A stretch of 64,000 nt of DNA from Mucilaginibacter aquaedulcis (GCF_030409325.1 NZ_JAUFPR010000001.1:434001-498000); one strand, 5' to 3'; positions 52,732 to 61,929 are shown, numbered from the stretch's first letter. A program made the numbers and translations. The notes: generated by a model not told the origin, from the sequence alone.

Positions 52732-53139
52732 TTAAAATATTAGTTTAAGAAGCAGCGGAATAACAATTATCCCAACCGAGATTAGGAAATAGTTACGATA
52801 AAGTTTCCCGTCGTTGTTACTGTATTCCTTCATCAGCAACTTATAGCGTTCGTTATAAAAAACCAATAGATAATTAATGATCACAAAGGGTATGAAAAAC
52901 GTAAGCGCGCCTGCCAGAAAAGTATTTATTGCCCGTTCCCTGAATATATTCAAACTTAGCACTATTGGCACCGCGCCATGGGTAATTATCCTGAGCAGGA
53001 ACAGAAAAGTTAGCAAGTTGATACCCTGCAGTATCGACATCGGAATAATGGTAAATGCTTTCCAGCTGCCCTCTTCGCCTTTTTTTGCCTTTTCAGCCGC
53101 GATAGCATCAACCCATATTTTATAATACATACCTAACAT
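52732..53139 (-). CDS. hypothetical membrane protein, three helices
   Basis: 135 residues from ATG 53139, the TTG three codons upstream being less likely. Hydrophobic segments lie at about 25-50 (FTIIPMSILQGINLLTFLFLLRIIT), 75-95 (FLAGALTFFIPFVIINYLLVFY) and 112-134 (YRNYFLISVGIIVIPLLLKLIF). A polar loop with FREREI/N follows the first. No family recognised. Its position, convergent to nothing and 104 bp from the methyltransferase start, gives no clue to role. Confidence 0.6.
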   Translation of the reverse strand: MLGMYYKIWVDAIAAEKAKKGEEGSWKAFTIIPMSILQGINLLTFLFLLRIITHGAVPIVLSLNIFRERAINTFLAGALTFFIPFVIINYLLVFYNERYKLLMKEYSNNDGKLYRNYFLISVGIIVIPLLLKLIF

Positions 53140-53460
53140 TGCTTTCAATTTAAATTATTATCCTTTAAAATAAACCTGCAGAATACCAATAGGTTTTAAG
53201 AAATGTGTGCCTCACCTGAGCAGCAGGCAAAAAAGTAACAATCGTGTTATTTTCCCTTCAATTTGTCATAATGCCTGATAACTTTCCGTTGGTATATCAA
53301 AAAGCGATATTTTTGGGCGTTAGCAGTAATGTATAACCTTATTATCAGGCACAGTTTAACCTAAAGTGGTTTGTAAAAAAGTGTTAAATGATAAGCTATT
53401 ACTGCCTGCTGCAACCCTAAATGTTTATATTAGCCCCTTTAGCTGCCTTATATTATATTA
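53140..53460. other. non-coding spacer upstream of the MG2/plug gene
   Basis: 321 bp with no gene. A 10-bp inverted pair TGCCTGATAA (53272-53281) / TTATCAGGCA (53342-53351) flanks a 60-nt loop. A GTAAC at 53235 is followed 16 bp later by CTTC rather than CGTC, so no ECF promoter is claimed. No -7 box is clear before the start at 53461. Confidence 0.45.
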
Positions 53461-56181
53461 ATGATATCAAGAAAATTTTTACTCGTAATTACCCTGCTGC
53501 TTTCATTTGGTTTTGTTGCTTCGGCACAGCAGGATAGCATTCCTTTAAGTACAGTTATTCAAAAAACCGCTAAGTTTCAAAGCAGTTACCCTATTGAAAA
53601 AGTTTATCTCCATTTAGATAAGCCTTACTATGCTGTTGGCGATACTATATGGTTTAAAGCTTATGTAACGGTTGAAAAGCACCAGCCATCGGGTTTAAGC
53701 GGGGTGGTTTACGTAGATATTGTTAACAGTCAGGATTCGGTAATGGACAATTTGAGACTACCTGTTAAAAATGGTTTTGCAAACGGCAATATCACCCTTA
53801 ACGGCGATACCTATAAACAAGGCAGCTACCGTATAAGGGCCTATACCAACTGGATGCGCAATTTTGACTCTGAATATTTTTATGACCATACCATTAATGT
53901 TGGTAATGCTATTGATAAGCAGGTTAACGCATTTATCAGCTATAAAAGCACATCTAAAAGAGCTACCGTAAAGGTTGATGCCGATATTACTTATAAAGAC
54001 CCATCAAATAACCCATATGCCAATAAGAGGGTAAACTGGCAACTCATGAAAAACGGTGACCCCATAAGTAAAGGCAGCGGTAAAACCGACGATAAGGGCC
54101 ATTTATTAGTTGATATACCAGAAAATGATCCCGCAACTATTACGTCGGGCTTACTGTTAACGGCAATTGATATGGGGGATAGAAAAACGGTTTCCAATTC
54201 TTTTTCACTCAAAGGCGCAGTCACAGGTTACGATGTACAGTTTTTCCCGGAAAGCGGTCAGCTAACTAATGGTGTACGTTCAAAAATCGCATTCAAGGCC
54301 ATCAATTCCAGAGGACTGGGTGTGGATGTTACCGGCTCTATTACAGATGATCAGGGTACCGTTGTGGCTAATTTTACCACATCGCATTTAGGGATGGGCA
54401 TTTTCGCGCTATCTCCGGAAGCAGGTAAAGCATATACAGCTAATGTTACCTTTCCTGATGGCTCAAAAGGCACTTACAGGCTGCCACGGGTACAGGCCAT
54501 GGGTATAAACATATCAGTTTCTTATCCCGATGCAGATAACCTTGCCGTTAAAGTGTCAGCCAATGAGTTGTTTTTACAGCGCAAACAAAACAAAAGCTTT
54601 TACCTTGTGGCCCAAAGCGGCGGTGTAGTTTATTACGCGGCCCAAACCGTAATGCAAAACATGGTTTATACGGCTAATATCCCTAAAAGTAAGTTCCCTA
54701 CCGGCATTGTACAGTTCACCCTGTTTTCATCAGGTGGTTATGCCCTGTGCGAGCGTATTGTATTTATACAACATAACGATCAGTTGAACCTTACCTTAAA
54801 ACCTGATAAACCAGCATACACTACCAGGCAGGGTGTACACTTATCGGTGCTTGCGAAAAACAATGCAACCCCCGTAGTGGGCAGCTTTTCGGTTGCGGTA
54901 CTTGATGATACCAGCGTGCCATCAAATGAAGATAATGAATCAACTATTTTAAGCAACCTGTTGCTTACTTCAGACCTGAAGGGCTACATCGAAAAACCTA
55001 ATTACTATTTCAATAAACCTGATCAGGAAAAACTCGATAATCTTGATATCCTGATGTTAACGCAGGGTTATCGTCGTTTTTCATACGAGGATATACTGGC
55101 CGATAAAAACCCGCAGATATTTGTTGTCCCGGAAACAGGCATTGAAGTATCGGGTATTTTAAGAACTACAACCGGCTTACCGGTTGGCAAGGCAAATATC
55201 CGTTTGCGGGTACCCGACAAAAATTATTCGGCAGAAACTATTACTGACCCATCCGGAAATTTCAAATTCTCCAACGTGGTAGTTATGGATACCTCAAAAA
55301 TTTCCCTGAGTGCCCGTAATAATGTGAACAGCAAAAACCTCGTTATAAGCGTAAACGGCGAGCTTTATCAGAAACTGGATAAAAACCCCAACCAGCCTGA
55401 TGAAATTGTAAATATTGACAGCGCCATAGCTCCATACCTTGCTAACGCGCGCAGGCAATACCAAAATTCACGTGTGCTTAAGGAGGTTGTTATTAAATCA
55501 ACCAAGTTTGAGAAAAAACCAAGCCATAACGACTTTGGTACATTTTCGGGCTTACCTGCCCAGGCAGATCATGAAATATCCGGCGACCAGTTGAAAGACT
55601 GTCCGCTCCTGATCAACTGTTTGAGCACCATGGCATTCGGCTTAACTTATGTAGATAACAATTTTTACATCACCCGTGATTATAATGCCGGTAAAAAAAT
55701 ACCTGTACAGATATATATTAACAGCATGCCGGTTGATGTTACCTTTTTATCAACCATATCGGGCGCCGAAGTAGCTTCTGTTGAAATATTTTTAACGGAT
55801 GGTGTAAGCGGTATCAACCGTATGAACCAAACAAACGGTGTATTGGTTATTAACAAAAAGGTGGTTAAAAAAGAAAAAATAACGCTGGCTCAATTGCAAT
55901 CACTTATTCCTAAGCAAAACGACATCAGCTTCAGTATACAGGGATATAGCAAGGCTAAAGAGTTTTACATGCCTAAATATGATGTAATGAAAACAGGCGC
56001 TCTTGGTGCCGACCTGCGTAACACCATTTATTGGAACCCTAAGATCATTACGGATAAAAATGGCGTGGCATCATTCAGTTTCTTTAACAGTGATGCCCGT
56101 GGATCATACCGTGCCATCATAGAGGGCCTTGATGCCGATGGTAACCTGGGTCGTTACGTGCTGCATTATGTAGTGAAATAG
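53461..56181 (+). CDS. MG2-domain/plug-domain outer-membrane-associated protein
   Basis: 906 residues, exported by a signal peptide (LLLSFGFVASAQ). The N-terminal alpha-2-macroglobulin-type MG2 domain opens IEKVYLHLDKPYYAVGDTIWFKAYV (about 40-150) and is followed by beta domains to about 540. A carboxypeptidase-like regulatory domain lies near 575-640 (GILRTTTGLPVGKANIRLRVPDKN). A TonB-receptor plug-like part lies at about 690-800 (VASVEIFLTDGVSGINRMN with NGVLVINKK). A last beta sandwich is at 860-906. No beta-barrel follows the plug, so it is not a complete TonB receptor. Bacteroidota have several such genes; their substrate is unknown, and capturing or handling large polymers is a possible role. 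Confidence 0.75.
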   Translation: MISRKFLLVITLLLSFGFVASAQQDSIPLSTVIQKTAKFQSSYPIEKVYLHLDKPYYAVGDTIWFKAYVTVEKHQPSGLSGVVYVDIVNSQDSVMDNLRLPVKNGFANGNITLNGDTYKQGSYRIRAYTNWMRNFDSEYFYDHTINVGNAIDKQVNAFISYKSTSKRATVKVDADITYKDPSNNPYANKRVNWQLMKNGDPISKGSGKTDDKGHLLVDIPENDPATITSGLLLTAIDMGDRKTVSNSFSLKGAVTGYDVQFFPESGQLTNGVRSKIAFKAINSRGLGVDVTGSITDDQGTVVANFTTSHLGMGIFALSPEAGKAYTANVTFPDGSKGTYRLPRVQAMGINISVSYPDADNLAVKVSANELFLQRKQNKSFYLVAQSGGVVYYAAQTVMQNMVYTANIPKSKFPTGIVQFTLFSSGGYALCERIVFIQHNDQLNLTLKPDKPAYTTRQGVHLSVLAKNNATPVVGSFSVAVLDDTSVPSNEDNESTILSNLLLTSDLKGYIEKPNYYFNKPDQEKLDNLDILMLTQGYRRFSYEDILADKNPQIFVVPETGIEVSGILRTTTGLPVGKANIRLRVPDKNYSAETITDPSGNFKFSNVVVMDTSKISLSARNNVNSKNLVISVNGELYQKLDKNPNQPDEIVNIDSAIAPYLANARRQYQNSRVLKEVVIKSTKFEKKPSHNDFGTFSGLPAQADHEISGDQLKDCPLLINCLSTMAFGLTYVDNNFYITRDYNAGKKIPVQIYINSMPVDVTFLSTISGAEVASVEIFLTDGVSGINRMNQTNGVLVINKKVVKKEKITLAQLQSLIPKQNDISFSIQGYSKAKEFYMPKYDVMKTGALGADLRNTIYWNPKIITDKNGVASFSFFNSDARGSYRAIIEGLDADGNLGRYVLHYVVK

Positions 56182-56184
56182 TGT

Positions 56185-56241
56185 GTTTATGTGTGTAAAT
56201 AGGTAAGGATTTATTTCCTTATATTTATTACACACATAAAC
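56185..56241. repeat. inverted repeat GTTTATGTGTGTAA ... TTACACACATAAAC
   Basis: Exact 14-bp arms 56185-56198 and 56228-56241 span the 68-bp gap between the MG2/plug gene and the DUF1761 gene, starting 4 bp after one stop and ending 8 bp before the next start. It may act as a terminator for the first. Confidence 0.75.
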
Positions 56242-56249
56242 TTATCATC

Positions 56250-56654
56250 ATGAATCCTTCTTTAATTAACTGGGCCGCGGTTATTGTGGCCGCGCTCTCT
56301 GCTTTTTTAGTGGGTGGCATCTGGTATTCGCCGGTGCTGTTTGCCAACGCCTGGATTGCCGACAACAAGCTTAATCCCGATGATCTGAAGGCATCCAGCA
56401 AATTACGTTCATTCGGGATGACGGGCGTTTTCTCGCTCATTATGGCCGCCAACCTTGCAGCTTTTTTGGCCGATAGCAAAACTGATCTGGCATGGGGGAC
56501 AACCGCCGGTTTCCTGGCCGGGATATGGACATTTAGCGCTATAGCTATCATGAGTTTGTTTGAACTTAAAAGCTGGCGGCTGATATTTATCAACGGCGGG
56601 TACAGCCTGGTGTCATTAACCCTGATGGGCGCTATTTTAGGCGCCTGGAGATAG
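56250..56654 (+). CDS. DUF1761 domain membrane protein
   Basis: 134 residues and four predicted transmembrane helices, at about 6-25 (WAAVIVAALSAFLVGGIWYS), about 50-68, about 78-98 and 110-132. The WYSPVLFANAWI motif after helix 1 and the GxLAGIWTF in helix 3 are DUF1761 hallmarks. Function unknown; most family members are lone inner-membrane proteins. It precedes the aldo/keto reductase by 128 bp on the same strand. Confidence 0.85.
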   Translation: MNPSLINWAAVIVAALSAFLVGGIWYSPVLFANAWIADNKLNPDDLKASSKLRSFGMTGVFSLIMAANLAAFLADSKTDLAWGTTAGFLAGIWTFSAIAIMSLFELKSWRLIFINGGYSLVSLTLMGAILGAWR

Positions 56655-56781
56655 GGCAAATCTCATCTGTTTATTCTCCCGTGATTTCATTATTACAACG
56701 ATTCAAAATTACAAACGGGTTATAATTTCAGGTAAACAATGTATTCATATTTGAGTTGAAACAGTATCAACAATTACAACT

Positions 56782-57633
56782 ATGGCAACATTTGAAAAAA
56801 CATTTAAACTGGGCGGCGATTTTACCCTGAACCGCCTGGGTTTTGGCTCTATGCGCATCACCGGCAAGGGCATTTGGGGGCCGCCAAAAGATAAGGATGA
56901 ATGCATACGCGTACTGAAACGAGCGGTTGAGCTTGGTGTTAATTTCATTGATACGGCCGATAGCTACGGCCCCAATGTTTCTGAAGAACTTATTGCCGAA
57001 GCCCTTTTCCCCTACCCGCCCGGCCTGCTTATAGGCACCAAAGGCGGCTTTCTGCGGAGCGGGCCCGATCAATGGAAAGTTGATGCCTCGCCAGAGCATT
57101 TGAAACAAGCGCTTGAAGGCAGCCGCAAACGACTGAAACAAGATACCATCGACCTTTACCAGTTGCACCGCATTGACACGGTTGTACCTGCCGAAAAATC
57201 ATTTGAATTTTTACAAAAGGCGCAACAGGAGGGTAAGATCAAACACATTGGGCTTTCTGAAGTTAACGTTGATCAAATTAAAAAAGCACAGGAGTTTTTT
57301 GAGGTAGTATCAGTGCAAAATATTTACAGTGTCGATAATCGTCAGTGGGAATCTGTGCTGCAGTATACCAAAGAAAACAATATTGCCTTTATACCCTGGT
57401 TCCCGCTGGGTGGCGGTAATGTACAGGGCCAGCAGATACTTCAAAAAGTTGCAGATAAACACAACGCCACCATACACCAGATAGCATTAAGCTGGCTGCT
57501 GAACTATGCACCCAATATCTTACTGATCCCCGGCACATCAAGTGTGGAGCACCTGGAAGACAACATGAAAACCGCCGATATTGAACTATCCGCCGCAGAT
57601 ATACAGGAATTAGAAGCATTGAACAAGGGTTAA
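56782..57633 (+). CDS. aldo/keto reductase
   Basis: 283 residues, NADPH-dependent oxidoreductase with the TIM-barrel fold. The catalytic tetrad can be placed: Asp57 and Tyr62 in FIDTADSYG, Lys87 in LIGTKGGF and His129 in YQLHRID. The cofactor region is LIPGTSSVEHLEDNM near residue 255. The substrate is unknown. Ends before a hairpin that overlaps the promoter of the next gene. Confidence 0.93.
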   Translation: MATFEKTFKLGGDFTLNRLGFGSMRITGKGIWGPPKDKDECIRVLKRAVELGVNFIDTADSYGPNVSEELIAEALFPYPPGLLIGTKGGFLRSGPDQWKVDASPEHLKQALEGSRKRLKQDTIDLYQLHRIDTVVPAEKSFEFLQKAQQEGKIKHIGLSEVNVDQIKKAQEFFEVVSVQNIYSVDNRQWESVLQYTKENNIAFIPWFPLGGGNVQGQQILQKVADKHNATIHQIALSWLLNYAPNILLIPGTSSVEHLEDNMKTADIELSAADIQELEALNKG

Positions 57634-57662
57634 TATTTTCACATGCTTTGTCCATTCAAAAT

Positions 57663-57694
57663 AAAAGGATGCCCATATATTATGGCATCCTTTT
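57663..57694 (+). terminator. intrinsic terminator after the aldo/keto reductase
   Basis: AAAAGGATGC (57663-57672) pairs with GCATCCTTTT (57685-57694) over a 12-nt AT-rich loop, followed by TATTTTTG. It lies directly against the -7 element of the following gene. Confidence 0.8.
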
Positions 57695-57701
57695 ATTTTT
57701 G
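57694..57701 (+). promoter_or_regulatory. -7 promoter element of the 134-residue gene
   Basis: TATTTTTG matches TAnnTTTG, followed by CACCC, 24 bp before the ATG at 57726. Confidence 0.5.
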
Positions 57702-57725
57702 CACCCTTGTATTAACCTGTAAAAC

Positions 57726-58130
57726 ATGAAAAGTAAAGAAGATATACTGAATAGCTATTACACCATAAGCAGCGATGGTCATCCAGAAATTTCGGCCGAA
57801 GATCTTTTAAAAGCCATGGAGGCTTATAAAGATCAGGCCGCTGAAGCAGCCTTTAATGCCGCCCGCCAGCTCAAAAATAGCAGCTATGAATTTGCTGATT
57901 ATGCAGATTATGAAAAGCAGTCAGCATTATCCACCCGAAAACAACAGGAAAGTATCGATCCATTAGATGAGGCCATTGCTTTAGCGGCCAACAGCGTTTT
58001 GCCTAACTTTTTACCTCACGATAATTCCGTAAGCGAGCTATCATTCAACTTCACCATGAGTGGCTCAGCCCATACCGCTTATTACAAAAAAGATGCTAAC
58101 GGATACTGGCAGCTAAGCAACTGGCAATAA
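57726..58130 (+). CDS. hypothetical cytoplasmic protein
   Basis: 134 residues, acidic, no membrane segments or signal peptide: MKSKEDILNSYYTISSDGHP and ISAEDLLKAMEAYKDQAAEAAFNAARQLK. Helical at first, ending in a beta-strand patch (SELSFNFTMSGSAHTAYYKKDANGYWQLSNW). No family recognised. Its stop (58128-58130) abuts the stop of the convergent YCII gene with no spacer at all. Confidence 0.65.
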   Translation: MKSKEDILNSYYTISSDGHPEISAEDLLKAMEAYKDQAAEAAFNAARQLKNSSYEFADYADYEKQSALSTRKQQESIDPLDEAIALAANSVLPNFLPHDNSVSELSFNFTMSGSAHTAYYKKDANGYWQLSNWQ

Positions 58131-58421
58131 TTAAACATCTGCTACTTTAAAGGACTTTACGTCAACCGATTCCCAAACTTTCTGGGTAATGTAAGGCTCA
58201 TTCTGTTTCCAGGCCTCTAATTCTTCTTCGGTTTCAAACTGCAGGATCATGGTTGAGCCTATCATTTTACCTTCGTCGCTCAACATGGCTCCGCCTATTA
58301 TAAAGTTCCCATTTTCTTTCATGGCTTTTGCGCCAACCAAATGGTGCGGGCGTACATTCAGGCGGCGTTGCAGTGCGTCGGCATCAGTATAATCATATCC
58401 GGTGATCAGGTATTGTTTCAT
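58131..58421 (-). CDS. YCII-related domain protein
   Basis: 96-residue ferredoxin-like fold of the YciI family: YLITGYDYTDADALQRRLNVRPHHLVGAKAMKENGNFIIGGAMLSDEGKMIGSTMILQFETEEELEAWKQNEPYITQKVWESVDVKSFKV. The HxxxAKxM and GG..L.DEGKMIGS... blocks are conserved. The E-E-E-L-E-A-W and EPYI motifs are typical. Enzymatic role unknown. Convergent with, and directly abutting, the upstream gene. Confidence 0.88.
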   Translation of the reverse strand: MKQYLITGYDYTDADALQRRLNVRPHHLVGAKAMKENGNFIIGGAMLSDEGKMIGSTMILQFETEEELEAWKQNEPYITQKVWESVDVKSFKVADV

Positions 58422-58572
58422 TCTTTTAGATTTAGCTGGTTAACTAACGCCAGTAAAGCTATAAATTAAAAGTATTACACTGCCGTAAAGACTTTTTTAC
58501 AATTAAAAATTATTTTATAAATGTAAACTTGACAATTTTTGCAATATTTGTTTTTCCAAATTGCAAACCTGA

Positions 58573-59742
58573 ATGATGAAGTATAACCTACAACAGGAAT
58601 TTTATAAACTTTATAAAAAAGAGGCCGATAACGCTTACTTTTCTCCCGGACGCGTAAACCTTATTGGCGAACACATTGATTACAACGGCGGGCTGGTTAT
58701 GCCATGCGCCATTACATTTGGCACCTATCTCCTGGTATCGCCAAATGAAGATGGGATTTTCCGTTTCAGCAGTTTAAATTTTGAGGACAAATATGAGGTG
58801 CCTTTGCAGCAACATTATCAAAAAAATGGCAATGGCTGGTTTAACTTTCCTATTGGCGTAATTGAACATTTTTTAAAGGATGGCCACGAGCTTGGTGGTT
58901 TGGATATGCTTTACTTTGGCGATATTCCTATTAGCTCGGGCTTATCATCATCAGCATCAATTGAGGTAGTTACCGCTTATGCCCTGAATGATCTGTTTAG
59001 CGCAGGTTACAGCAAGCTTGATCTTGTTAAACTTTCAAAATCGGTAGAAAACAACTTTATAGGGGTTAATTCCGGTATTATGGATCAGTTTGCCGTTACC
59101 TTCGGCGAAAAAAATAAAGCCTTGATGCTTAACTGCGACACACTGGATTACCAGGCGGTTGACAGTAACCTTGGCGAATACGTACTGGCCATCATTAACA
59201 CCAACAAACCCCGCCAGCTGGCCGAATCAAAATATAACGAACGTGTGCAGGAATGCAAGGAAGCCCTCACAGCCTTACAACAGGAGTTGAATATCAACCA
59301 CCTGTGCGATATTGATTCTGCCTCTTTTGAAAAACATCAGCACCTGATAACCAACCCTGTTGTATTAAAACGCGCTAAACACGTGATTGAAGAAAACGAC
59401 CGGGTAAAATTAGCCGCCAAAGCCCTGGCAGGTAATAATCTTGACAAATTTGGCCGCCTGATGTATGCATCACATGATTCGCTGCGCGATCTTTACGAAG
59501 TAAGCGGTGCAGAATTAGACGCCGTTGTTGAATACAGCCAAACGAACCCCAACGTAGCCGGTGCCCGTATGACGGGAGCAGGATTTGGCGGTTGTGCCAT
59601 AGCCCTTGTTAAAGGCGATACTTTTGACGAATACAGCAAGGCCGTAACCGAATATTATACAAGCAAAATTGGCTACGCGCCATCTGTTTACAGCTCATCA
59701 ATTGGCAATGGAGTTGGTTTATTAAGCGTAGCCGTAAATTAA
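58573..59742 (+). CDS. galK: galactokinase
   Basis: GHMP kinase converting galactose to galactose 1-phosphate in the Leloir pathway. 389 residues. The galactokinase signature GRVNLIGEHIDYNGGLVMPCAI is near the N-terminus, the GHMP ATP-binding glycine loop is ISSGLSSSASIEV and motif 3 is ARMTGAGFGGCAIAL. The Asp of GVNSGIMDQF is the catalytic base. Two consecutive start codons (58573, 58576) are possible. The other galactose genes are not adjacent. Confidence 0.97.
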   Translation: MMKYNLQQEFYKLYKKEADNAYFSPGRVNLIGEHIDYNGGLVMPCAITFGTYLLVSPNEDGIFRFSSLNFEDKYEVPLQQHYQKNGNGWFNFPIGVIEHFLKDGHELGGLDMLYFGDIPISSGLSSSASIEVVTAYALNDLFSAGYSKLDLVKLSKSVENNFIGVNSGIMDQFAVTFGEKNKALMLNCDTLDYQAVDSNLGEYVLAIINTNKPRQLAESKYNERVQECKEALTALQQELNINHLCDIDSASFEKHQHLITNPVVLKRAKHVIEENDRVKLAAKALAGNNLDKFGRLMYASHDSLRDLYEVSGAELDAVVEYSQTNPNVAGARMTGAGFGGCAIALVKGDTFDEYSKAVTEYYTSKIGYAPSVYSSSIGNGVGLLSVAVN

Positions 59743-59753
59743 ACGCTTTTTGA

Positions 59754-59761
59754 TACTTTTG
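59754..59761 (+). promoter_or_regulatory. -7 promoter element of the TrmH-family gene
   Basis: TACTTTTG matches TAnnTTTG, followed by CGC, 50 bp before the chosen ATG at 59811. Confidence 0.5.
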
Positions 59762-59770
59762 CGCTTTAGA

Positions 59771-59801
59771 GTCCATGGTCTATAGTCCATGGACCATGGA
59801 C
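59771..59801. repeat. inverted repeat of GTCCATGG words
   Basis: GTCCATGGTC (59771-59780) pairs with GACCATGGAC (59792-59801), and TAGTCCATGGAC overlaps the second arm. Several in-frame ATGs (59775, 59796) lie inside it, which is why they are not trusted as starts. Confidence 0.65.
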
Positions 59802-59810
59802 TTAACAGAT

Positions 59811-60341
59811 ATGCGCAAATTAAAGTTAGATGAGCTGAACCGGGCCTCGGTTGATGAATTTAAATTACAGAACAAACTTCCCGTTGCTGTGGTACTTGAC
59901 AACGTACGCAGTATGCACAATATCGGCTCCATATTCCGCACATCTGATGGTTTCGCGGTTGAGCAGATATGCCTTTGCGGAATAACCGCCCAGCCTCCTC
60001 ATCGCGAAATTGAGAAAACAGCCCTCGGCGCTACACAATCTGTTAACTGGACTTATTACGAAACCCCGTTAAAAGCCGTTGAACAGTTGCGCAAAGATGG
60101 TTACCGCATTATTGCTATTGAGCAGGCCGAAAACAGCACTATGCTCAATGAGTTTGCTCTTGCACCAAACGAAAAATACGCGTTGATATTTGGCAATGAA
60201 GTAAACGGTGTGAGCGATGAGGTAATGCAAAACATTGATGCCTGTATTGAGATACCCCAGTTTGGCACCAAACATTCTTTCAATATTGTAGTATCAGCCG
60301 GTATTGTGCTTTGGGATTTCTTTGCTAAAATGGCAATTTAA
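59811..60341 (+). CDS. RNA methyltransferase, TrmH/SpoU family
   Basis: 176 residues from the ATG at 59811 (MRKLKLDELNRASVDEFK). The SPOUT knot is visible: LDNVRSMHNIGSIFRTSDGFAVEQICLCG (motif 1), LIFGNEVNGVSDEVM (motif 2), and IPQFGTKHSFNIVVSAGIVLWDFF (motif 3). This is a 2'-O-ribose methylase of tRNA or rRNA; the nucleotide is unknown. The stop overlaps the stop of the convergent GNAT gene. Confidence 0.9.
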   Translation: MRKLKLDELNRASVDEFKLQNKLPVAVVLDNVRSMHNIGSIFRTSDGFAVEQICLCGITAQPPHREIEKTALGATQSVNWTYYETPLKAVEQLRKDGYRIIAIEQAENSTMLNEFALAPNEKYALIFGNEVNGVSDEVMQNIDACIEIPQFGTKHSFNIVVSAGIVLWDFFAKMAI

Positions 60342-61018
60342 TCCTTTTTAATAATATAAAAAGACATCTCTTTCCGCTTTACAAATCCAAGTCTTTCATA
60401 TACCTGAATAGCCCGCTCATTGTCGGCTTTCACGTGCAGGAAAGGGATCTGGCCTGCCATTTTTATCCGGTTGATATGAAACAACAGTAACTGGCTGGCA
60501 TAGCCCCTGCCCAGGTAATCAGGATGGGTACAAACAGCGCTGATCTCCGCATAAGGAACAGGATTCATACGCTGACCAGCCATGGCTACCAATTTATCTC
60601 CGTCAAATATCCCAACGTAATGACCAAATTCCATAGTCCGTTCAGCAAAAGGGCCGGGGTTGGTCAGCTTGGTTAAGGCCAGCATCTGCGGTACATGTTC
60701 TTTATCCAGCGAAATAAATTCTTCCTTTATTTGCCCCACATCAGTTAATCCCTCATAAACCATCTGCAAAACCTTCAATGGCTGAACAACTTGCCAGGGA
60801 GCAGGAAAAACAATATCATACGGTGCCACAAACCCAAAATACCCGGCAAATGGAATAGCTGTATTTAAAGCGTTAAAATTATCATCAGATATAGATTCGA
60901 TACCCACAAACGGCGACACCTCCGGCGACAAATACCTGGCTGTTGACTCACCATTCGCCAGTGCCTTATTACCTGTGATCAGGGCGTTCCAAACAGGGTT
61001 ATCAAGTATATGTTCCAT
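60338..61018 (-). CDS. GNAT family N-acetyltransferase
   Basis: 226 residues. The GNAT fold occupies residues about 115-215: the acetyl-CoA pyrophosphate loop CTHPDYLGRGYASQLL and the final strands AIQVYERLGFVKRKEMSFY are diagnostic. The first 100 residues (with PEVSPFVGIESISDDNFNALN) are an uncharacterised extension found in this subfamily. The substrate is unknown. Convergent and overlapping by 4 bp with the TrmH-type gene. Confidence 0.86.
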   Translation of the reverse strand: MEHILDNPVWNALITGNKALANGESTARYLSPEVSPFVGIESISDDNFNALNTAIPFAGYFGFVAPYDIVFPAPWQVVQPLKVLQMVYEGLTDVGQIKEEFISLDKEHVPQMLALTKLTNPGPFAERTMEFGHYVGIFDGDKLVAMAGQRMNPVPYAEISAVCTHPDYLGRGYASQLLLFHINRIKMAGQIPFLHVKADNERAIQVYERLGFVKRKEMSFYIIKKD

Positions 61019-61130
61019 TAAAATACGGTATAAACTATTAGGGGTACCGCCGGTAAAGCTATGAAAAAAGCTACCGGATAAACATTGCCCTTTGTCATTC
61101 TATTTTAATTTAAACTTTTAAATTAGTCCT

Positions 61131-61138
61131 TACATTTC
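61131..61138 (+). promoter_or_regulatory. -7-like promoter element of the YdeI-like gene
   Basis: TACATTTC is one base from TAnnTTTG. It ends 3 bp before the first ATG and 15 bp before the second, and the second is therefore the more plausible start. Confidence 0.35.
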
Positions 61139-61153
61139 CTAATGACCATTACT

Positions 61154-61813
61154 ATGAACGCGCTTGCCAAAAAGTTTTTGATCAAACCCAGTTCGCGCTG
61201 GCTGCTTTTTAATGCTCCTGCCAATTACCAGGATAGCTTAATGCCTTTGCCAGATAATGTTGAAATAGTGTTTAATGCGGACGGTGTTTTTAACGGCATA
61301 CAACTATTTGTTACCGATAGTACTGCCCTGGCAGCTGATCTTCAAATAATTTCTCCCTTATTGAAGGATGATACAGTTTTCTGGGTCATTTATCCCAAGA
61401 AAAACTCAGGTATCAAAACCGATCTGGAAATGATGGGAAGTTGGGATGCTGCCACCCAATATGGATTACGGCCAGTAGCTTCTGCCGCGGTGAACGAGGT
61501 GTGGACAGCCCTGCGTTTCCGTGCCATAGAAAAGGTTAAGGTTTCTGAAGGCCGTAATGATGCGGTAAGGAATAATGAATACAGCGCATTTATTGATGTA
61601 GATAATAAAATTGTAACGCTGCCGCCTGATGTAAAAACAGCACTTGAACAGCATCCTGAAGCACTGGCCTGGTTTCAGCAATTGGCCTATAGCCATAAGA
61701 AAGAATATGTATTATGGATACTGAGTGCCAAGCAGGAAAAAACACGTTTGGATAGGTTGACCAAAATGGTTGCCATGCTGGACAGTAAAAAGAAAAATCC
61801 TTCGGATAAGTAA
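61154..61813 (+). CDS. YdeI/OmpD-associated (OmdA) family protein
   Basis: 219 residues from ATG 61154 (MNALAKKFLIKPSSRW); the ATG at 61142 adds four residues and leaves no leader after the putative promoter. The C-terminal block LPPDVKTALEQHPEALAWFQQLAYSHKKEYVLWILSAKQEKTRLDRLTKMVAML is the YdeI/DUF1905 bacteriocin-protection-like motif. The N-terminal half (LLFNAPANYQDSLMPLPDNVEIV) resembles a DUF3052-type fold seen with it in this phylum. Function unknown. Confidence 0.8.
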   Translation: MNALAKKFLIKPSSRWLLFNAPANYQDSLMPLPDNVEIVFNADGVFNGIQLFVTDSTALAADLQIISPLLKDDTVFWVIYPKKNSGIKTDLEMMGSWDAATQYGLRPVASAAVNEVWTALRFRAIEKVKVSEGRNDAVRNNEYSAFIDVDNKIVTLPPDVKTALEQHPEALAWFQQLAYSHKKEYVLWILSAKQEKTRLDRLTKMVAMLDSKKKNPSDK

Positions 61814-61843
61814 TATTTTTATTGAAAAAAATTACTCTATTAA

Positions 61844-61929
61844 TGTCATCTCGAACGAGGCACGAGGAGAGATCTTATGCGCCGTAAAAGTCAATTGTAT
61901 AAGATTTCTCGCTATCGCTCGAAATGACA
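61844..61929. repeat. dispersed hairpin repeat (TGTCATCTCGAACG type)
   Basis: Imperfect arms 61844-61878 and 61899-61929: TCTCGAACGAGGCACGAGG...GATCTTAT pairs with ATAAGATTTCTCGC...GAAATGACA. This motif is a dispersed intergenic sequence in many Bacteroidota (from general knowledge). It is followed after 15 bp by palindrome copy 6. Confidence 0.65.

Noticed and set aside
53235..53259. A third GTAAC-N16-CGTC promoter before the MG2/plug gene
   Set aside because: GTAAC is present, but 16 bp later the sequence is CTTC, not CGTC, and the start lies 200 bp away.
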